64,000 bases of DNA from Nitrospiraceae bacterium (GTDB lineage Bacteria > Nitrospirota > Thermodesulfovibrionia > Thermodesulfovibrionales > UBA1546). Below the pieces are notes generated by a model. It worked only from the letters and a program-made list of their open reading frames with translations. It searched no databases and was not told the origin of the DNA. Both the position numbers and the translations under genes were made by a program. This document shows positions 26,218-36,098 of this stretch, piece after piece. The stretch is from NCBI GenBank assembly GCA_021373015.1, contig JAJFTJ010000004.1, positions 56,178-120,177 on the forward strand, in the 5' to 3' direction. Every line of letters begins with the position of its first letter. Within the stretch, counting starts at the first letter, position 1.

Positions 26218-26235
26218 ATCTAGAAAACCAATCAA

Positions 26236-27603
26236 CTATATTTTATACTGAAGCTGCCATCTGATGAACGCTGCATTTCTTGCATTGCTTGCATAGAAAT
26301 CACCCGGCATAAAATATTCCGCCTGAAGAAATCCGTCCAAGCTCTTTGTAAATTTATGATTCAGCATTGCCAGACAAAGCTGGCCTCTATCCTTTCCATC
26401 ATTTGAAAACATTGAAGCGCTGAGTCCGCTTGTCTTCTCAGCAGCCCTCATATACTGATATGAAAAAATTACATTTGTATCAGCAGTGAGGTTCAGTTTC
26501 AGTTTTGCCATGTACATTTCGAGATTTGTCCAGTATCCGGGAATTGGACCGCCGTCTTTTACCGTCTCATTTATATATGTATAAATCATCAGCTCATTCC
26601 AGAAAGGAGCCCTTGAGAACAGAGGATCCCATCCTTCATGTTTGTTTGTGGTTGACGTATCATCGCCTGACAAATATACAAAGCCAAGATCAAACTCAGG
26701 CTTTAAAATAGCTTTATCATATTTTCTGCCGACGAAAACATATCCGCCATTTCCAGTTCTGTCGTTGCCGCCGTTGTATTCGCCAAATTGATGTGCAAAC
26801 TCGCCTCTTAATTTCCATCCGCTCATTTCAAAAACAGCACGAGCGCCGACTGTATGCAGTTTTAAAAGCGGATTTGTGCCTACCGTATCTTCTTCTTTAT
26901 AAATGTAATAAGGCTCAAGTGAAATACTTTCAATAGGTTTTGTTCTTCCATACAGCACAACGCCTCTTTCGTCTGAACCTGTTAGCAGCTTTTTATGCCC
27001 TGTATACCCAGAACCTACAATCGAAGTACGCATAGAAGGGAAATACACATCTTTCATAGGATCGCTGATATAAACAAAATCCACACTGTTATTCTGGTTA
27101 AATCTAAATCTTGCTCTTGCTGCATTAAAATAAAAACTTCTAGAACCGTCTCCCGGTGTTCCATCAAGAATTAAAAATCCTTCTCCGTACATATCAGGTC
27201 CCAGAAAATCCTGACGCCCAACTTTTATGTCAACTGGAAGTCCAAAAATACTTTTTGCATCAAAATAAACATTGTCAATAATCAGTTCGTCTTCTTCAAA
27301 CTTATTTCTCTCTGCATTGATATAATAAGGTCCGGTGTAATATTTAGCTTCGTTAGTAAGCCTGAGATAAATATTATTGTCCTTATTGAGAGCAGCTTTT
27401 CCCCAGACAGAAGTCCTTAAACGGAAAAAATTTCTGTCAGGAGTTGTTGTAGGCGCTGTGCCGGCGTCCACAACATTGTCCCATATCTCCTGCCTGAGCC
27501 TTAAAGATCCGCCAGCTGAAAATGTATCATCAGCATCAGCCAGCGGGACACTTATAACAGCTACAAAAAACAACACTGCCAAAACTAAGAATTTTTTAGC
27601 CAT
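26236..27603 (-). CDS. Outer-membrane porin, alginate-export-like beta-barrel
   Basis: The product (455 aa) begins with a signal peptide ending near ADADD (about 24), followed by alternating aromatic and polar beta-strands through to a C-terminal aromatic-rich strand (IRWQLQYKI), as expected of an outer-membrane barrel. The overall pattern (SLRLRQEIWDN start, VGRQDFLGPDMYGEG, RARFRF) fits the alginate-export porin family, though the substrate is unlikely to be alginate here. GGAGGGG precedes the ATG closely. It stands alone between a terminator and a divergent amidohydrolase; 27604-27780 holds only AT-rich sequence with an unpaired TATAAT at 27743. Confidence 0.8.
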   Translation of the reverse strand: MAKKFLVLAVLFFVAVISVPLADADDTFSAGGSLRLRQEIWDNVVDAGTAPTTTPDRNFFRLRTSVWGKAALNKDNNIYLRLTNEAKYYTGPYYINAERNKFEEDELIIDNVYFDAKSIFGLPVDIKVGRQDFLGPDMYGEGFLILDGTPGDGSRSFYFNAARARFRFNQNNSVDFVYISDPMKDVYFPSMRTSIVGSGYTGHKKLLTGSDERGVVLYGRTKPIESISLEPYYIYKEEDTVGTNPLLKLHTVGARAVFEMSGWKLRGEFAHQFGEYNGGNDRTGNGGYVFVGRKYDKAILKPEFDLGFVYLSGDDTSTTNKHEGWDPLFSRAPFWNELMIYTYINETVKDGGPIPGYWTNLEMYMAKLKLNLTADTNVIFSYQYMRAAEKTSGLSASMFSNDGKDRGQLCLAMLNHKFTKSLDGFLQAEYFMPGDFYASNARNAAFIRWQLQYKI

Positions 27604-27780
27604 ATCCCCTCCGAAACCTTAAGATACTCTTCATTCCCCTTATGCAGGGCTGAAGTGCAAAATAATAATATATAAAAACAGAGTTTTGCAATAAGTATTT
27701 TCATTTTTACTATTGATATATTTAATATATATATTCATATCGTATAATGGTATATTATTGGAAAATTTTTGAACAATCCT

Positions 27781-28578
27781 ATGCATAAAATAATAGATTT
27801 TCATACTCACGCATTTCCAGATGAGATTGCTGAAAAAGCAATTACGCTCCTGCAGGAAGAAGGAGACGTTAAAGCAAATCTTGACGGCAGACTGTCTTCC
27901 CTGATCTCTTCAATGGATAAATGCGGTATTAGCAAAAGCGTTATCTGTGCCATAGCAACAAAACCTTCGCAGTTCGACCCGATACTCGCATGGTGTAAAA
28001 AAATACGCTCGGACAGGATTATCCCATTCCCGTCTCTTCACCCTGATGATTCAGATGTTTTTGCCAGAATCGATGACATAAAGAAAAACGGATTCAAGGG
28101 AATAAAATTACATCCGTATTATCAGAACTTTAATCTTGATGATAAAAAGCTTTTCCCTATATATGAAAAAATAAGCAGTGAGAATCTCATAATAGTAATG
28201 CACACAGGTTTTGATATCGCCTTCGAAAGAATAAGACGGGCAGACCCTGAAAAAATTGTCAGGGTCATGGAGTCTTTTCCATCGCTTAAACTCGTTACAA
28301 CGCATCTCGGCTCATGGGATGATTGGGACGAGGTCGAAAAACATATTATCGGAAAAGATATCTACATGGAAATCTCATTTTCACTGGAACTGTTGGATAA
28401 ACACCATGCAAGAAACCTTATCTCAAGACATTCGAAGGAATACGTACTTTTCGGAACGGACTCTCCATGGACTGATCAGTATAAGACATTATCACTGCTG
28501 AGGGAACTCGGACTTGATGAAAAGACAGAATCTCTTATCCTCTCAGAAAATGCTGCCCGCCTTTTAAATTCTGTTTGA
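27781..28578 (+). CDS. Metal-dependent amidohydrolase (amidohydrolase-2 type)
   Basis: The product (265 aa) is a TIM-barrel metallohydrolase. It opens with the metal-binding FHTHAFPD (about 6-13), has GIKLHPYYQ (about 102), MHTGFD, the TTHLGSWD histidine, and the FGTDSPW aspartate near the end. These ligands fit the family that includes uronate isomerase-like and decarboxylase-like enzymes; the substrate cannot be named. A TTG at 27769, with GGA at good spacing, would add four residues and is a real alternative. It lies just upstream of the ior/paaK operon. Confidence 0.85.
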   Translation: MHKIIDFHTHAFPDEIAEKAITLLQEEGDVKANLDGRLSSLISSMDKCGISKSVICAIATKPSQFDPILAWCKKIRSDRIIPFPSLHPDDSDVFARIDDIKKNGFKGIKLHPYYQNFNLDDKKLFPIYEKISSENLIIVMHTGFDIAFERIRRADPEKIVRVMESFPSLKLVTTHLGSWDDWDEVEKHIIGKDIYMEISFSLELLDKHHARNLISRHSKEYVLFGTDSPWTDQYKTLSLLRELGLDEKTESLILSENAARLLNSV

Positions 28579-28599
28579 ATTTTTCTAGATAGTATCCTG

Positions 28600-28627
28600 T
28601 TGAAAATAACCAAATCGGTATGATAAT
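28600..28627 (+). promoter_or_regulatory. Sigma-70 promoter for the ior-paaK-liv operon
   Basis: TTGAAA (28600-28605) and GATAAT (28622-28627) are separated by 16 bases, each one mismatch from consensus. The predicted start near 28634 lies 37 bases before iorA. Confidence 0.6.
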
Positions 28628-28670
28628 CTAAACTTCACTTTTTCTTTTTACAGGAAAGGCAGAAACCCTC

Positions 28671-30485
28671 ATGAGTCAAAAAATACTTCTCTCAGGAAAT
28701 GAGGCAATAGCGCTGGGCGCTTTTGAGGCAGGGTTAAGAGTTGCCTCTGCATATCCTGGCACGCCCTCTACAGAGATACTCGAAAATATTTCCACATATG
28801 AAGGCATATATGCAGAATGGTCTCCAAATGAAAAAGTAGCTTATGAAGTCGCTCTCGGCGCATCTTTTGCAGGCGCAAGGGCGCTCGTATCAATGAAGCA
28901 TGTAGGCCTGAATATCGCAGCAGACCCTTTGTTTACATCCGCATACACAGGCGTAAGAGGCGGACTTGTTGTCATAACAGCAGATGACCCTGAGATGCAC
29001 AGCTCGCAGAATGAGCAGGACAACCGCAATTATGCTTTTGCTGCAAAAGTCCCTATGTTTGAGCCTTCAGATCCTTCAGAAGCAAAAGAATTCGTCAAAC
29101 TTGCATTTCAATTAAGCGAGGAATTCGACACACCTGTTCTGGTAAGAACAACAACAAGGGTCTCGCATGTTAAGGGTCTTGTTAATAAAGGTGAGATCGT
29201 AACATCAAAGATAAAGCCGGGCATTGAAAAGATCCCGGAAAAATTCGTAATGCTTCCTGCAAATGCGCGCTTAAGAAGAAAGGAATTGGATAAGCGGTTT
29301 GTCAGGCTCAGGGAATTTGCAGATTCATTCGAACATAATAAAACTGAATATAACGATAAAAAAATCGGATTCATAACATCAGGCATATCATATCTTTATG
29401 TCAAAGAGGCATTCCCGGACGCATCTGTTTTAAAACTCGGGATGGTATATCCATTCCCTGAAAAAATCATAAAAGAATTTGCAAAAAATGTTGAAGAAAT
29501 ATTCGTTGTTGAAGAACTCGATCCTTTTATAGAAAATTATGTAAAAGCGCTTGGAATAAGATGCAAAGGCAAAGAGCTCATCCCTGCTGCAGGCGAACTG
29601 AATCCTTCAATTGTCAGGGCTTCAATAACAGGAGAAAAATCTACAGCTCTGTTTGAGCCTGTAAAAATACCTAACCGCCCGCCCAATTTATGTCCGGGAT
29701 GTCCACACAGGGGTATCTTCCATGTACTTTCAAAATTAAATGTATTCATAGCAGGAGATATCGGCTGCTATACGCTTGCAGCGCTTAAACCTCTGTCAGC
29801 AATGGATTCATGCATCTGCATGGGAGCAAGCATAGGAAATGCATTAGGCATGGAAAAGGCTTTGGGCAAAGATGCATTAGGAAAGATCGTGGCAGTGCTC
29901 GGAGATTCGACATTCATACATTCAGGCATCACAGGGCTTATTGATGTTGTTTACAACAAAGGTTTTACAACAGTGCTTATCCTTGATAACAGGACGACTG
30001 CAATGACAGGACATCAGCCCAATCCTGCCTCAGGCCAGACAGTAAAAGGCGATATAAGCACAATGCTTGACATTGAGGCTTTGTGCAGGGCAATCGGAGT
30101 GAAAAATGTTTATACAGTTAATCCAAATGATATTGAAGAGACATACAAAATCGTGAAGCAGGAAATAGAGCGTCCTGAACCCTCTGTGATAATAACAAAA
30201 GCTCCATGCGTTCTTCTTCCTGAGATGAAAAAAAGAAAAGACAAATCTTTATACATTATTATCCCTGAGAAATGCACAGGATGCAGGTCATGCCTTAAGA
30301 TCGGCTGTCCTGCGATAGAATGGGTACCAATCACAGAAGAAGATGCAAAAAAACTTGGATTCAAGGAAAAGCAGAAAGGCTATTCAATAATCAATGCAGC
30401 GCTCTGCGACGGCTGCGGACAATGCGTTACTCTGTGCAAATTCAAGGCGATAGCATTAAGCGGGGACAAAAGTGGAAAAAGGTAA
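28671..30485 (+). CDS. iorA: Indolepyruvate:ferredoxin oxidoreductase, alpha subunit
   Basis: IorA with IorB interconverts aryl-pyruvates and aryl-acetyl-CoA with CoA and ferredoxin. The 604-residue product has the pyruvate-binding N-terminal domain (SGNEAIALGAFEAG; SAYPGTPSTEI), a thiamine diphosphate-binding part (GDIGCYTLA; GDSTFIHSGITGL; DNRTTAMTGHQPNP), and two 4Fe-4S clusters at the C-terminus (CTGCRSC..GCPAIEW; CDGCGQCVTLC). Length and order match archaeal and anaerobic bacterial IorA. iorB overlaps its end by 14 bases. Confidence 0.96.
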   Translation: MSQKILLSGNEAIALGAFEAGLRVASAYPGTPSTEILENISTYEGIYAEWSPNEKVAYEVALGASFAGARALVSMKHVGLNIAADPLFTSAYTGVRGGLVVITADDPEMHSSQNEQDNRNYAFAAKVPMFEPSDPSEAKEFVKLAFQLSEEFDTPVLVRTTTRVSHVKGLVNKGEIVTSKIKPGIEKIPEKFVMLPANARLRRKELDKRFVRLREFADSFEHNKTEYNDKKIGFITSGISYLYVKEAFPDASVLKLGMVYPFPEKIIKEFAKNVEEIFVVEELDPFIENYVKALGIRCKGKELIPAAGELNPSIVRASITGEKSTALFEPVKIPNRPPNLCPGCPHRGIFHVLSKLNVFIAGDIGCYTLAALKPLSAMDSCICMGASIGNALGMEKALGKDALGKIVAVLGDSTFIHSGITGLIDVVYNKGFTTVLILDNRTTAMTGHQPNPASGQTVKGDISTMLDIEALCRAIGVKNVYTVNPNDIEETYKIVKQEIERPEPSVIITKAPCVLLPEMKKRKDKSLYIIIPEKCTGCRSCLKIGCPAIEWVPITEEDAKKLGFKEKQKGYSIINAALCDGCGQCVTLCKFKAIALSGDKSGKR

Positions 30486-31077
30486 TATCATCTTCTGCGG
30501 AGTAGGAGGACAGGGGATCCTCCTTGCAAGCGAGATAACTTCCTTTGCCTTGATGAAAGCAGGTTTTGACATTAAAAAAAGCGAGGTGCATGGAATGGCA
30601 CAGCGAGGAGGCTCTGTTGTTGCGCATATGAGATTTGGAGATAAGGTTTATTCTCCTCTTATCGAACCAGGCACAGTTGATATTGCGCTTGCATTCGAGA
30701 TGCTTGAGTCTCTCAGATATCTGCCTTATCTGAATAAGAACAGCAGAGTGATAGTAAACACACAGAAGATACTTCCATCGTCTGTTTCAACAGGAATCGA
30801 GACATATCCTGAAAACATACTCGAGGAATTAAATAAAAAGGGACTTACTGTATTTCCTGTTGACGCTTTTGAAATAGCAGAATCTGCAGGAGAGATAAGG
30901 GCTGTCAATATGGCATTGGTTGGAGCATTGTCTGTTTTTCTTCCTGTTGAAGAAAAACTATTTCATGATGTAATCTCTGAGCATATGCCCGAAAAAATAA
31001 GAAAAGTGAATACCGATGCTTTTATAAAAGGAAGAAGTATTATCAAAAAATTGCAGGAGGTGAACAACAAGTCATGA
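30472..31077 (+). CDS. iorB: Indolepyruvate:ferredoxin oxidoreductase, beta subunit
   Basis: This is the gamma-domain-like subunit that pairs with IorA. The product (201 aa) has the [15 protein letters not shown] start, the [13 protein letters not shown] motif and the [10 protein letters not shown] segment typical of IorB. The start is GTG, within the iorA end, and the stop overlaps the phenylacetate-CoA ligase ATG by four bases, so all three are coupled. Confidence 0.95.
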   Translation: MEKGNIIFCGVGGQGILLASEITSFALMKAGFDIKKSEVHGMAQRGGSVVAHMRFGDKVYSPLIEPGTVDIALAFEMLESLRYLPYLNKNSRVIVNTQKILPSSVSTGIETYPENILEELNKKGLTVFPVDAFEIAESAGEIRAVNMALVGALSVFLPVEEKLFHDVISEHMPEKIRKVNTDAFIKGRSIIKKLQEVNNKS

Positions 31078-32375
31078 TATGGAATCAAGAATTTGAGACC
31101 CTGCCGCGCGAGGCATTGGAAGCGCTCCAGACAAAAAGACTTCATGCGCTTATTGAAAGGGTATATGATGCAGTTCCCTACTATCATAAAAAAATGGATG
31201 ATGCCGGAGTCAAACCTTATCATATAAAAACAATCGGAGACTTGAAAAAACTTCCTTTCACAACAAAAGAAGATCTGAGGCTAAATTATCCATTCGGACT
31301 GTTCGCGGTCCCTTTTGAACAGGTTGTGAGAATACACGCATCATCGGGAACAACAGGCAAACCAACAGTTGTCGGATATACAAAAAAAGATATAGATACA
31401 TGGGCAGAGCTTATGGCAAGAACACTCTCCGCAGGCGGAGCACATAAAGGAGATGTTGTTCATAATGCATACGGCTACGGTCTTTTTACAGGCGGACTCG
31501 GTGCACACTATGGCGCAGAAAAACTCGGAGCTGCAGTAATCCCCATTTCAGGCGGCAACACCAAAAGACAGATAATGATAATGCAGGATTTTGGCTCTAC
31601 TGTTCTCATGTGCACACCTTCTTATGCATTGAATATTGCCGAAGTCATGGAAGAGATGAATATTGAACCTTCAAGCTTGAAACTGCGAGTGGGACTCTTT
31701 GGCGCAGAGCCATGGAGCGAAACAATGAGGCATGAGATAGAGAAAAAACTGAAAATTAAGGCAATAGATATATACGGCTTGAGCGAGGTAATAGGCCCGG
31801 GGGTTGCAAGCGAATGTCTGGAGAAACAGCACGGCCTGCATGTAAACGAGGATCATTTCATACCTGAGATAATAAATCCTGAAACAGGCGAACCGCTTAA
31901 GCCTGGAGAGACAGGTGAGCTTGTGTTTACTACCCTGACAAAAGAGGCGTTCCCTGTTATCAGATACAGGACAAAAGATATATCAAGACTGTCTCCTGAG
32001 CAGTGTACATGCGGCAGGACATTCTACAGAATGCAGAGGATCACAGGAAGAACAGACGACATGCTGATAATAAGAGGCGTCAACGTATTTCCGTCTCAGA
32101 TAGAGCATGTGCTTATGAGCATCGAGGGAGTCGAGCCTCACTATCAGATAATCGTTGAGAGAGAAGGCTCTCTGGATGTAATGGAAGTTCAGGTTGAGGT
32201 AAGCGAAGAAATCTTCTCTGATGAGATAAAGGTTCTTGAAAAACTCACAAAGCGCATAGAGAGAGAGATCAAAGATCTTCTCGGCGTTTCATGCAAGGTC
32301 AAACTTGTAGAACCAAAAACCATACAGAGAAGCGAAGGGAAAGCAAAAAGGGTTATAGACAACAGGAAGTTATAA
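31074..32375 (+). CDS. paaK: Phenylacetate-CoA ligase (first copy)
   Basis: PaaK forms phenylacetyl-CoA (or another aryl-acetyl-CoA) from the acid, ATP and CoA through an acyl-adenylate. The 433-residue product has the adenylate-forming P-loop [17 protein letters not shown] (about 88-104), the [15 protein letters not shown] block, YRTKDISRL, and the C-terminal [16 protein letters not shown] hinge. With IorAB it can run oxidation of aryl-pyruvates or, in reverse, reductive synthesis of aryl-pyruvates from arylacetates. A close paralogue lies at the operon end. Confidence 0.95.
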   Translation: MIWNQEFETLPREALEALQTKRLHALIERVYDAVPYYHKKMDDAGVKPYHIKTIGDLKKLPFTTKEDLRLNYPFGLFAVPFEQVVRIHASSGTTGKPTVVGYTKKDIDTWAELMARTLSAGGAHKGDVVHNAYGYGLFTGGLGAHYGAEKLGAAVIPISGGNTKRQIMIMQDFGSTVLMCTPSYALNIAEVMEEMNIEPSSLKLRVGLFGAEPWSETMRHEIEKKLKIKAIDIYGLSEVIGPGVASECLEKQHGLHVNEDHFIPEIINPETGEPLKPGETGELVFTTLTKEAFPVIRYRTKDISRLSPEQCTCGRTFYRMQRITGRTDDMLIIRGVNVFPSQIEHVLMSIEGVEPHYQIIVEREGSLDVMEVQVEVSEEIFSDEIKVLEKLTKRIEREIKDLLGVSCKVKLVEPKTIQRSEGKAKRVIDNRKL

Positions 32376-32386
32376 AGGAGGGATTA

Positions 32387-32818
32387 ATGAAAGTAGAACA
32401 GATATCAGTATTTCTGGAGAACAAATCAGGGAGGCTTGCAGATGTAGCAGGAATCCTTGCCAAGGCAGGCATAAATATAAGAGCCCTTTCACTTGCAGAC
32501 ACAACTGACTTCGGGATATTAAGACTGATAGTAAACAACACAGAAACAGCAAAAAAAATACTGAAAGAAAACGGTTTTACTGTGGGGAAAACTGAAGTTA
32601 TTGCGGTCGAGGTCTCAGATAAGCCCGGTGGCCTCGCACAGATACTTGATGCAATACAAAAAAACAAGATAAACGTGGAATATATGTATGCCTTTGTCCA
32701 GAAAAACGGTGGGAATGCAATAATCATATTCCGCTTTGACGAGCTAGAAAAAGCAATTGAGATACTGACAAAAGCAGGGATAAATATACTTAAAGGAGAA
32801 GAAGTATACGCTCTTTAA
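32387..32818 (+). CDS. Protein with two ACT domains
   Basis: The product (143 aa) consists of two ACT domains, about residues 3-68 ([20 protein letters not shown]) and 70-140 ([20 protein letters not shown]). ACT domains bind amino acids. Small tandem-ACT proteins are regularly linked to paaK and ior genes and probably sense an aromatic amino acid to regulate enzyme activity. AAAGGAGGG lies six bases before the ATG, 11 bases after paaK. Confidence 0.92.
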   Translation: MKVEQISVFLENKSGRLADVAGILAKAGINIRALSLADTTDFGILRLIVNNTETAKKILKENGFTVGKTEVIAVEVSDKPGGLAQILDAIQKNKINVEYMYAFVQKNGGNAIIIFRFDELEKAIEILTKAGINILKGEEVYAL

Positions 32819-32882
32819 TCATTTATTTTTACCAAAAAATATAAACTCTCTCATAAATAATTTATATTCTGGAGGAGTTGTC

Positions 32883-34031
32883 ATGAAAAAGATTTATTTA
32901 TTTATCATCACTTTATTTTTTTCGTGGGTGCTTGTCTCACCAGCATTGGCAGAAGAAACAATAAAGATAGGAGCCATACTCTCAGTAACAGGGCCTGCCT
33001 CTTTTCTGGGTGAGCCTGAAAAAAACACCGCCTTAATGCTTAAAGATCAGATAAACAGCAAGGGCGGCATAATGGGCAAAAAGATTGAACTTATAATCTA
33101 TGATGATGAGACAGATGTTAACAAGGCAGTTCTTGCTGCCGACAAACTTCTCAAAAAAGATAAGGTTGTTGCTGTCATCGGACCTACCACTTCAGGAAAT
33201 ACTCTCGCAGTAATGGAAAAATTTGAGAAAGCGCATATCCCGCTGATATCGCTTTCAGCATCAGAGAAAATCGTTAAACCGGTAAAAAATTATGTTTTCA
33301 ATGTTGCACCGCTGGACAGGTTTGCTGTTGCACGCCTATATAAAAATCTTAAAGCATCAGGAATCGCCAAAATAGGAATTATTACTGTATCTGACGGATT
33401 CGGACAATCAGGAAGAGAAGTTCTCAAGGAACTTGCCCCTTCCTTTGAAATAAAAATACTTGCTGATGAAGTATATGGACCAAAAGATACTGACATGACC
33501 GCACAGCTCGTAAAAATAAAAGGAACTTCCCCTGACGCAATCGTATGCTGGGGAACAAACCCCGGTCCTGCGGTTATTGCTAAAAACAGGGTTCAGCTGG
33601 GAATTAATATTCCTCTTTATATGAGTCACGGTGTTGCATCAAAAAAATTTATTGAGCTGGCAGGCGATTCAGCAGAAGGACTTCATCTTCCGGCAGGCAG
33701 ACTGATAGTTGCAGAGCAGGTCCCTGATAATCACCCTCAGAAAAAAGTGCTTGTAACATATAAAAAGTTGTATGAAACCAAATTTAAATCTCCTGTCTCA
33801 ACATTCGGCGGACATGCATGGGATGCACTTTATCTTATTCAAAAGGCTGTCGAAACAGGCAGATCAACTAATCCTGAGTCAATAAGAAGCAATCTGGAAA
33901 AGATAAGCGGTTTTATTGGAACAGCAGGCATCTTCAATTATTCAACTTCCAGTCACAATGGTCTTGATGAAAATGCATTTGAGATAATAAAAATAGAAAA
34001 GGGCAATTGGAAGATGCTTAAAAAAAATTAG
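32883..34031 (+). CDS. livK: Branched-chain/aromatic amino-acid ABC binding protein (copy 1)
   Basis: This is a periplasmic ligand-binding protein of the Leu/Ile/Val type. The 382-residue product has a signal peptide ending AL-AEE (about residue 23) and the type I binding fold, with GAILSVTGPASFLG, VIGPTTSGNT and GVASKKFIELAG. Substrate may be branched-chain or aromatic amino acids, or arylacetates given the operon. Its first 107 residues are almost identical, at DNA level too, to the next gene; parts of the middle then diverge. GGAGGAG precedes the ATG. Confidence 0.93.
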   Translation: MKKIYLFIITLFFSWVLVSPALAEETIKIGAILSVTGPASFLGEPEKNTALMLKDQINSKGGIMGKKIELIIYDDETDVNKAVLAADKLLKKDKVVAVIGPTTSGNTLAVMEKFEKAHIPLISLSASEKIVKPVKNYVFNVAPLDRFAVARLYKNLKASGIAKIGIITVSDGFGQSGREVLKELAPSFEIKILADEVYGPKDTDMTAQLVKIKGTSPDAIVCWGTNPGPAVIAKNRVQLGINIPLYMSHGVASKKFIELAGDSAEGLHLPAGRLIVAEQVPDNHPQKKVLVTYKKLYETKFKSPVSTFGGHAWDALYLIQKAVETGRSTNPESIRSNLEKISGFIGTAGIFNYSTSSHNGLDENAFEIIKIEKGNWKMLKKN

Positions 34032-34069
34032 AGATTTAGAAATTATCTGAATATCAAATTGGAGGAGAT

Positions 34070-35215
34070 ATGAAAAAGATTTATTTATTTATCATCACTT
34101 TATTTTTTTCGTGTATGCTTGTCTCACCGGCATTGGCAGAAGAAACAATAAAGATAGGAGCCATACTCTCAGTAACAGGGCCTGCCTCTTTTCTGGGTGA
34201 GCCTGAGAAAAACACCGCCTTAATGCTTAAAGATCAGATAAACAGCAAGGGCGGCATAATGGGCAAAAAGATTGAACTTATAATCTATGACGACGAGACA
34301 GATGTTAACAAGGCAGTTCTTGCCGCAGACAAACTTCTCAAAAAAGATAAAGTCGTTGCTGTCATCGGACCTACCACTTCAGGAAATACATTTGCCATAG
34401 AAGAAAAATTCGAGAAAGCAGGAGTTCCTCTTATTTCATGCGCAGCAGCTGAGAAAATCGTGAAACCGGTAAAAAAATGGGTCTTTAAAACACCGCAGTC
34501 TGACAGACATGCAGTCTCAAAGATTTTCAGTCAACTGCTGTCTAAAAAAATCAAAAAAATTGCAATCATCACCGTATCAGACGGTTTTGGACAGGCAGGC
34601 AGAGAGGTATTGAAAGAGCTTGCTCCAAAAATGGGAATTGAACTCGTTGCTGATGAAGTATATGGACCAAAAGATACTGACATGACTGCACAGCTCGTAA
34701 AAATAAAAGGGACAGATGCAGAAGCTATTGTGTGCTGGGGAACAAACCCGGGGCCTGCTGTTATAGCAAAAAACAGAGTTCAGCTTGGAATAAATATTCC
34801 TCTTTATATGAGCCACGGCGTTGCATCAAAGAAATTTATTGAGCTGGCAGGCGATTCAGCAGAAGGAATATTTCTTCCAGCAGGAAGGATAATTGTTGCA
34901 GAGCAGATACCCGACAAGCATCCGCAGAAAGCAATGCTAAAAAAATACGTAAAAGATTATGAATCAAAATATAAATCTCCAATCTCGGCTTTTGGTGGAC
35001 ATGCATGGGATGCATTAATGCTTGTTGTAAAAGCCATAGAAACAGGGAAATCTGTTAATCCTGCTGACATAAGAAACAACCTAGAGAAAACAAGAGGATT
35101 TATAGGAACAGCAGGAATATTTAACTTCACCGCTGAAGACCATAATGGTCTTGATGAAAATGCATTCGAGATGGTCGTTATTGAAAAAGGCAACTGGAAG
35201 ATAATCAAAAAATAG
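34070..35215 (+). CDS. livK: Branched-chain/aromatic amino-acid ABC binding protein (copy 2)
   Basis: This 381-residue paralogue of the preceding gene has the same signal peptide apart from two residues (W-V to C-M) and nearly identical codons to about residue 107. It then differs strongly at about 108-165, around the ligand-cleft strands, and again near the C-terminus. The pattern suggests tandem duplication followed by gene conversion of the 5' part, with the two copies binding different ligands and sharing one permease. GGAGGAG precedes the ATG. Its stop abuts the livH start. Confidence 0.93.
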   Translation: MKKIYLFIITLFFSCMLVSPALAEETIKIGAILSVTGPASFLGEPEKNTALMLKDQINSKGGIMGKKIELIIYDDETDVNKAVLAADKLLKKDKVVAVIGPTTSGNTFAIEEKFEKAGVPLISCAAAEKIVKPVKKWVFKTPQSDRHAVSKIFSQLLSKKIKKIAIITVSDGFGQAGREVLKELAPKMGIELVADEVYGPKDTDMTAQLVKIKGTDAEAIVCWGTNPGPAVIAKNRVQLGINIPLYMSHGVASKKFIELAGDSAEGIFLPAGRIIVAEQIPDKHPQKAMLKKYVKDYESKYKSPISAFGGHAWDALMLVVKAIETGKSVNPADIRNNLEKTRGFIGTAGIFNFTAEDHNGLDENAFEMVVIEKGNWKIIKK

Positions 35216-36097
35216 ATGGGGATTTCGAGTTACCTCCAATTTCTCATTTCAGGGTTAACCGTGGGCAGTACATACGGGCTTACTGCCCTCGGGTTTACCA
35301 TCATCTTTAATACAACAGGCATTATCAATTTCGCACAGGGAGAATTCGTGATGCTCGGCGGAATGCTGAGCGTATTCTTTCTTAAGTGGTTTAATCTCGG
35401 CCTTCCCGTTTCAATATCTCTTGCTATCATTACAACAACATTTGTCGGAGCTGCCATCGACAGACTTGCCATAAGACCGGCAAAAAAAAATTCGACAATA
35501 AATCTGATAATTATCACTATCGGCGTTTCAATACTCATAAGGGGAATTGCGATGCTCGTATGGGGGAAAGATACATTTTCGCTTCCTCAGTTCTCAGGTC
35601 ATGAACCACTACACTTCGCAGGAGCTGCAATAATGCCGCAGAGCATCTGGATACTCGTCATAACTCTTTTAATACTTATGTCTTTGAAAATATTTTTCTC
35701 AAAAACAATCTACGGCAAGGGCATGCTTGCATGTTCATATGACAAAAAGGCTTCCTATCTTGTAGGCATTGACGTTAACAAAATGGTGCTTTTTTCCTTC
35801 ATGATATCAGCAATGGTGGGAGCAATTGGCGGCGCAATACTCACTCCGATAACATTGACATCATATGATGCAGGCATACTCCTTGGCCTGAAGGGTTTTT
35901 CAGCATGCATTATAGGCGGTCTCGGAAATCCTTTTGGAGCTGCAGCAGGCGGACTTATACTGGGGGTTCTCGAATCATTCGGAGCAGGAGTTATATCTTC
36001 AGCATATAAAGATGCCTTTGCATTCTTCATACTTTTAATTCTTCTGTTTGTGAAACCATCAGGGTTGTTCGGGCAGAAAAGCATAAAGAGAGTCTGA
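35216..36097 (+). CDS. livH: Branched-chain amino-acid ABC permease LivH
   Basis: The product (293 aa) is a LivH-type permease, with about eight membrane segments, the GLTVGSTYGLTALGFTI start and IINFAQGEFVMLGGM motif, and the conserved IGGLGNPFGAAAGGL coupling segment. It starts directly after the livK2 stop and pairs with LivM. Confidence 0.95.
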   Translation: MGISSYLQFLISGLTVGSTYGLTALGFTIIFNTTGIINFAQGEFVMLGGMLSVFFLKWFNLGLPVSISLAIITTTFVGAAIDRLAIRPAKKNSTINLIIITIGVSILIRGIAMLVWGKDTFSLPQFSGHEPLHFAGAAIMPQSIWILVITLLILMSLKIFFSKTIYGKGMLACSYDKKASYLVGIDVNKMVLFSFMISAMVGAIGGAILTPITLTSYDAGILLGLKGFSACIIGGLGNPFGAAAGGLILGVLESFGAGVISSAYKDAFAFFILLILLFVKPSGLFGQKSIKRV

Positions 36098-36098
36098 A

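Noticed and set aside
27604..27660. Possible sigma-54 promoter upstream of the porin gene
   Set aside because: TTGCAC and TGC elements are present on the minus strand, but the GG/GC spacing is two bases too long for a -24/-12 site.
32883..35215. livK tandem as a simple assembly duplication
   Set aside because: The copies differ substantially in the middle and C-terminal parts and have distinct spacers, so a plain duplication artefact is unlikely; a chimera still needs long reads to exclude.
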